Below, piece by piece: positions 61,206 to 64,000 of a stretch of DNA of 64,000 nucleotides; positions within the stretch are counted from its first letter, which is position 1, and every line of letters begins with the position of its first letter. The notes under the pieces were generated by a model, which was not told the DNA's origin, searched no databases, and saw only the letters and a program-made list of their open reading frames with translations. Origin of the DNA: Riptortus pedestris (lineage: Eukaryota; Arthropoda; Insecta; Hemiptera; Alydidae). The position numbers and the translations under genes were made by a program. The stretch spans positions 98,812,501 to 98,876,500 of the forward strand of contig CM032233.1 of the NCBI GenBank assembly GCA_019009955.1, given 5' to 3'.

Positions 61206-61839
61206 TATTTTGGATAAAGATTAGTAAGATTTTGAAACTAAAGCTATCAAGTTCCACCATATCCCAGTTGAAAACTACTTCTGTTTGGTAATCATAGTCC
61301 TTTTGGAACCCATCTTCTAAAATTAGTGGTGGTAAAAAATATATTATTGCTATTATAGACAACTTCTTATCAAAAATCGTCAAATTAATTGTCCTTAAAA
61401 ATTTCAACATTCTCAGAATTCGACGAAAAATGTGGGAAACCCAAGAAAGTATTGCCTATTATGAGACCCAAATTAACAATAACAGATGGAGAGGTTTATT
61501 GAACCAAATTAGTTATTGCTAAAGATCCCCAAGCAATGTTAGTCAATGTATAAATAGAGATTAGGGTTATTATTGTCGTGTTCGGTTAAAAACATTATAC
61601 AAAAATTGGACAACTTTTATTAAAACATGAAAGATATTATAAATAATACCAAATACGTTTAAATTAAAGGGACTCCAAGACATAGGGGACAATTGACATA
61701 GTGGTAAACTGAGTGTGTTCTACGGCGATATAAGAATAGAAAAAACCAGTTATATAAGGAGAAGCACTCAAATGAAAAGAAAATATGGTAAACTGTCAGC
61801 TGTAGATTTGGTCGGAGTACTTCCAGCAGTAACTGAATA

Positions 61840-62140
61840 GGGGATGCCTTACTGTGGACGTGGACCTGGAAGGAATTGTCTGTGGAGCCAGATCACTTGG
61901 CGAATGGGGGAGTATTTATAATATGCAAGGTGCCCACATTTCTCCCATACGCAGATGATGTAGCTGTGAATTAATATCATCGACAAAAGAGATAGGCTTG
62001 CAAGTAACCAAGAAAACACGAAGTACATAGTACTGAGCCGTAACCTACATCTTGAAAGAACCTTCAGTATAAGGGAACCATCCTAAAAGTAGTGGACTGG
62101 AAAGTCAGGATAGACAGAGGTGGAAAGCTACCTCTAATTT
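61840..62140 (+). mobile_element. Non-LTR reverse transcriptase remnant (YADD box)
   Basis: Frames joined by shifts read GDALLWTWTWKEL (cf. GDALS..LFN.ALE), VPTFLPYADDVAVN (the YADD active site) and ENTKYIVLSRNLHLER (cf. NE.KTKYM..SR). That order matches RT motifs of insect LINEs. Stops and shifts show it is dead; the ends are undefined. Confidence 0.55.
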
Positions 62141-62161
62141 GTGGAAAGCTACCTCTAATTT
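62120..62161. repeat. Perfect 21-bp tandem duplication
   Basis: The unit GTGGAAAGCTACCTCTAATT plus T occurs twice without a difference (62,120-62,140 and 62,141-62,161), at the end of the RT remnant. Confidence 0.95.
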
Positions 62162-63013
62162 AGTCATTCAATTATTTAAAAATTACATTCATAATTAATT
62201 TCACTAGATCATATTAAGCACCAGCAATACAACATGGACAATTAATCTTGCTTTAATTTTACTATTACCGTAGCCGAAGGACCGAATTCCAAGTGACGGA
62301 TATCACTCTCATAATTGAACAGTGAAAACTGAATGAATCAATGGTCACTATTAACGGAAAATTCAATAAGCTGTCAAACATTAACAAGGTTATTGGAGAT
62401 AAATTGTAAATTAACCATAGACTAAACAGCGGCGAAGCCCGAGATAGGGAGAGGATGTTTCATAAATTATCAGAGAAAGTTAATAAGTCATTCAGCTAAT
62501 TTTTGCTAAAATGTACCCTTAGTCAATTATAATAATACAGAGAAAAGGGAGGTTCTTTCACCCATTTAATGAATGAAATGTAATGGTCAAATTCCATGAT
62601 ATACTCTTTTGTTGTCTGTATCAATATTATAAGTAGTCACTGTTTACGATATTTTCCCAAAAGTGTAGACGTTATTAATGAATATCTTTGAGCATATTCA
62701 ACGTTTTTAAGAAAAGCACAACTAACAAATAGTGGATGTTAGTTATCCTTTGACAAAATATAATATACTTACTTCATACGGCTATTAAGATAGTGAAAAC
62801 AGCAGATTCAATTTATGTTAATTCTATGCTAGGTAGTCACAATATGACCAGTTTATTTTGTGTAAAGCGATAAAAATTGAAAAAAAAAAAAATGAAATTT
62901 AAATAAATATTTATGAAGCAGATGAGAATCGAAGGTATTTTCTGTTGCTGGTGATTTAGTTGTCTTTTAGTAAATTTTTTTATTTTCTATTTTTATAAGT
63001 GAATTTATGCAAA
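62162..63013. other. No gene seen
   Basis: AT-rich DNA without supportable features. It may hold the 5' part of the P-element-like copy. Confidence 0.45.
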
Positions 63014-64000
63014 ATGCCGAGCGAGTGTGCTGTAGCAACATGTTCCAACAAACCTAGGAAATCAGGCAAGTCTGTATCTTATCATCAGTTCTCGAAAAAA
63101 AAGAAATTAACAAACAGAGGGTAGTCGCATACAGACGAGGAGATTTGAATTTTAATCTGAAATTTCTCGGGTGTGTTCAAAACATTTCAGCGATAGTGAT
63201 TACGAAAGGAATTTACAAGCAGAATTGCTAGGCTGTTCCTAATAGATTGTAGTTAAAAGAAGAAACTGTGCCCTATTTAAATTTACCAGTGTCGTCCGTA
63301 AGTAAACAAACATCTGCTAGCTCTACCTCTGACTCAAAAAGTGAAACATCTAGAAAATGTAGGAATAAAAACGTGAAATACGTAAACGTGCCCTGTGTCA
63401 CATTAATGAGATTTCTCCTAAAAAGATGAAAAGTAATTTTTCAGGTAATACCGAAGAGGTTGATTGTAATGTATGAATTCTCTTAAAGAATACAGTTTCT
63501 GAATATGAATCCAAATTATAGTCCTTGCTGATGCAAGTGAAAAATTTAAAATGTAAAAACATTAATTTGAAAAAAAGAAGTTACTAGATTGCAGTCAGAT
63601 AATCACCAGCTTTAAATAAATTAAAAAAAGAAAAATGCAGTGAAAGAAGAAATGGAAAGGATGTGCCATCCGATATTATCCAAAGCTTAAATTCAGTGTT
63701 TACTAAACAAAAAAGTAAAAGGCCGTAGGACAAATGAGGATATTGCCAAGTCTCTAACTTTTCGATCTATTTCAAAAAGAGCATATCAATACCGCGAAAA
63801 TATTGGTGAACCTCTTCCAGGACTTTCAACTTTACGTCGCTGGGCAAAATCATTCACTTGCAATGCAGGAATTTTAAATAATGTGATAAATTTAATGGAT
63901 AGTAAAGGAAAATGTTTCACTGAAAACGACCGACTCTTGATTATCTTGTCTTTCTTTATTGTTATTAACTTTATTTTGTTTGATAATAGTAGTCATTACT
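63014..64000 (+). pseudogene. P-element-like transposase with THAP domain, broken, runs off the window
   Basis: The ATG at 63,014 starts MPSECAVATCSNKPRKSGKS then VSYHQFSKKKK, the beginning of a THAP zinc finger (M-P-x-C-x4-C, then F-H-x-F-like). After a TAG the finger continues in other frames: VVAYRRGDLNFNLK and SRVCSKHFSDSDYERNL. A region rich in S/T/K follows. PSDIIQSLNSVFTKQKSKRP then runs into a stop. From 63,727 an open frame to the window edge reads RTNEDIAKSLTFRSISKRAY, LPGLSTLRRWAKSFTCNAGI and LNNVINLMDS. This matches the central region of P-element/THAP9 transposases. At least three frameshifts or stops, so inactive as read. The RNase-H-like catalytic part lies beyond the window. 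Confidence 0.78.

Overview
This is eukaryotic, AT-rich, repeat-dense DNA, most likely from an arthropod. The lineage is not fixed by the sequence. Coding information is split into small exons with consensus GT..AG junctions and long introns. The transposon mix also fits an arthropod: P-element-like THAP transposase, mariner, DUF4817-type DDE transposase, Helitrons, Penelope-like and non-LTR retroelements, and a tRNA-derived SINE. Microsatellites such as (TA)n, (CA)n and (GA)n are unusually long and frequent.

Layout. Positions 1-19,950 hold no convincing host gene. They hold fragments of non-LTR and Penelope-like retroelements, SINE copies, two head-to-head Helitrons, and many copies of one composite repeat. 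That repeat is built from three conserved blocks, here called B, C and H, around a microsatellite, and it ends in a short palindrome. An 820-bp (GA)n tract and a small GC-rich patch then lead into a six-exon + strand gene at 20,931-37,005. It encodes a 352-residue Golgi-type carbohydrate sulfotransferase related to chondroitin 4-O-sulfotransferases (CHST11 family). Its introns contain a decayed LINE, a MITE-like element and two Helitrons.

A multi-exon gene I could not identify lies on the - strand (about 38,536-47,441) and converges on the sulfotransferase. Next is a complete three-exon BRK1/HSPC300 gene (50,010-56,602, +, 76 residues), the small subunit of the SCAR/WAVE actin-nucleation complex. 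BRK1 intron 1 contains an unassigned terminal-exon-like open frame. Intron 2 contains a mariner pseudogene and, antisense to BRK1, the most interesting object in the window: a 689-bp element with 64-bp terminal inverted repeats and a perfect 8-bp target-site duplication. It carries an intact intronless ORF for a secreted, ten-cysteine protein.

Positions 57,000-64,000 are again mobile and degenerate. There is a 94-bp perfect palindrome beside a (TA)n tract, an internally deleted DUF4817-type transposon that ends inside a G6PD pseudo-exon, more composite repeats, an RT remnant, and a broken P-element-like THAP transposase running off the right edge.

The genes do not form a pathway. They are independent housekeeping or Golgi genes embedded in repeats. 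Exon calls come from reading frames, splice sites and family resemblance recalled by eye. No database search was run.
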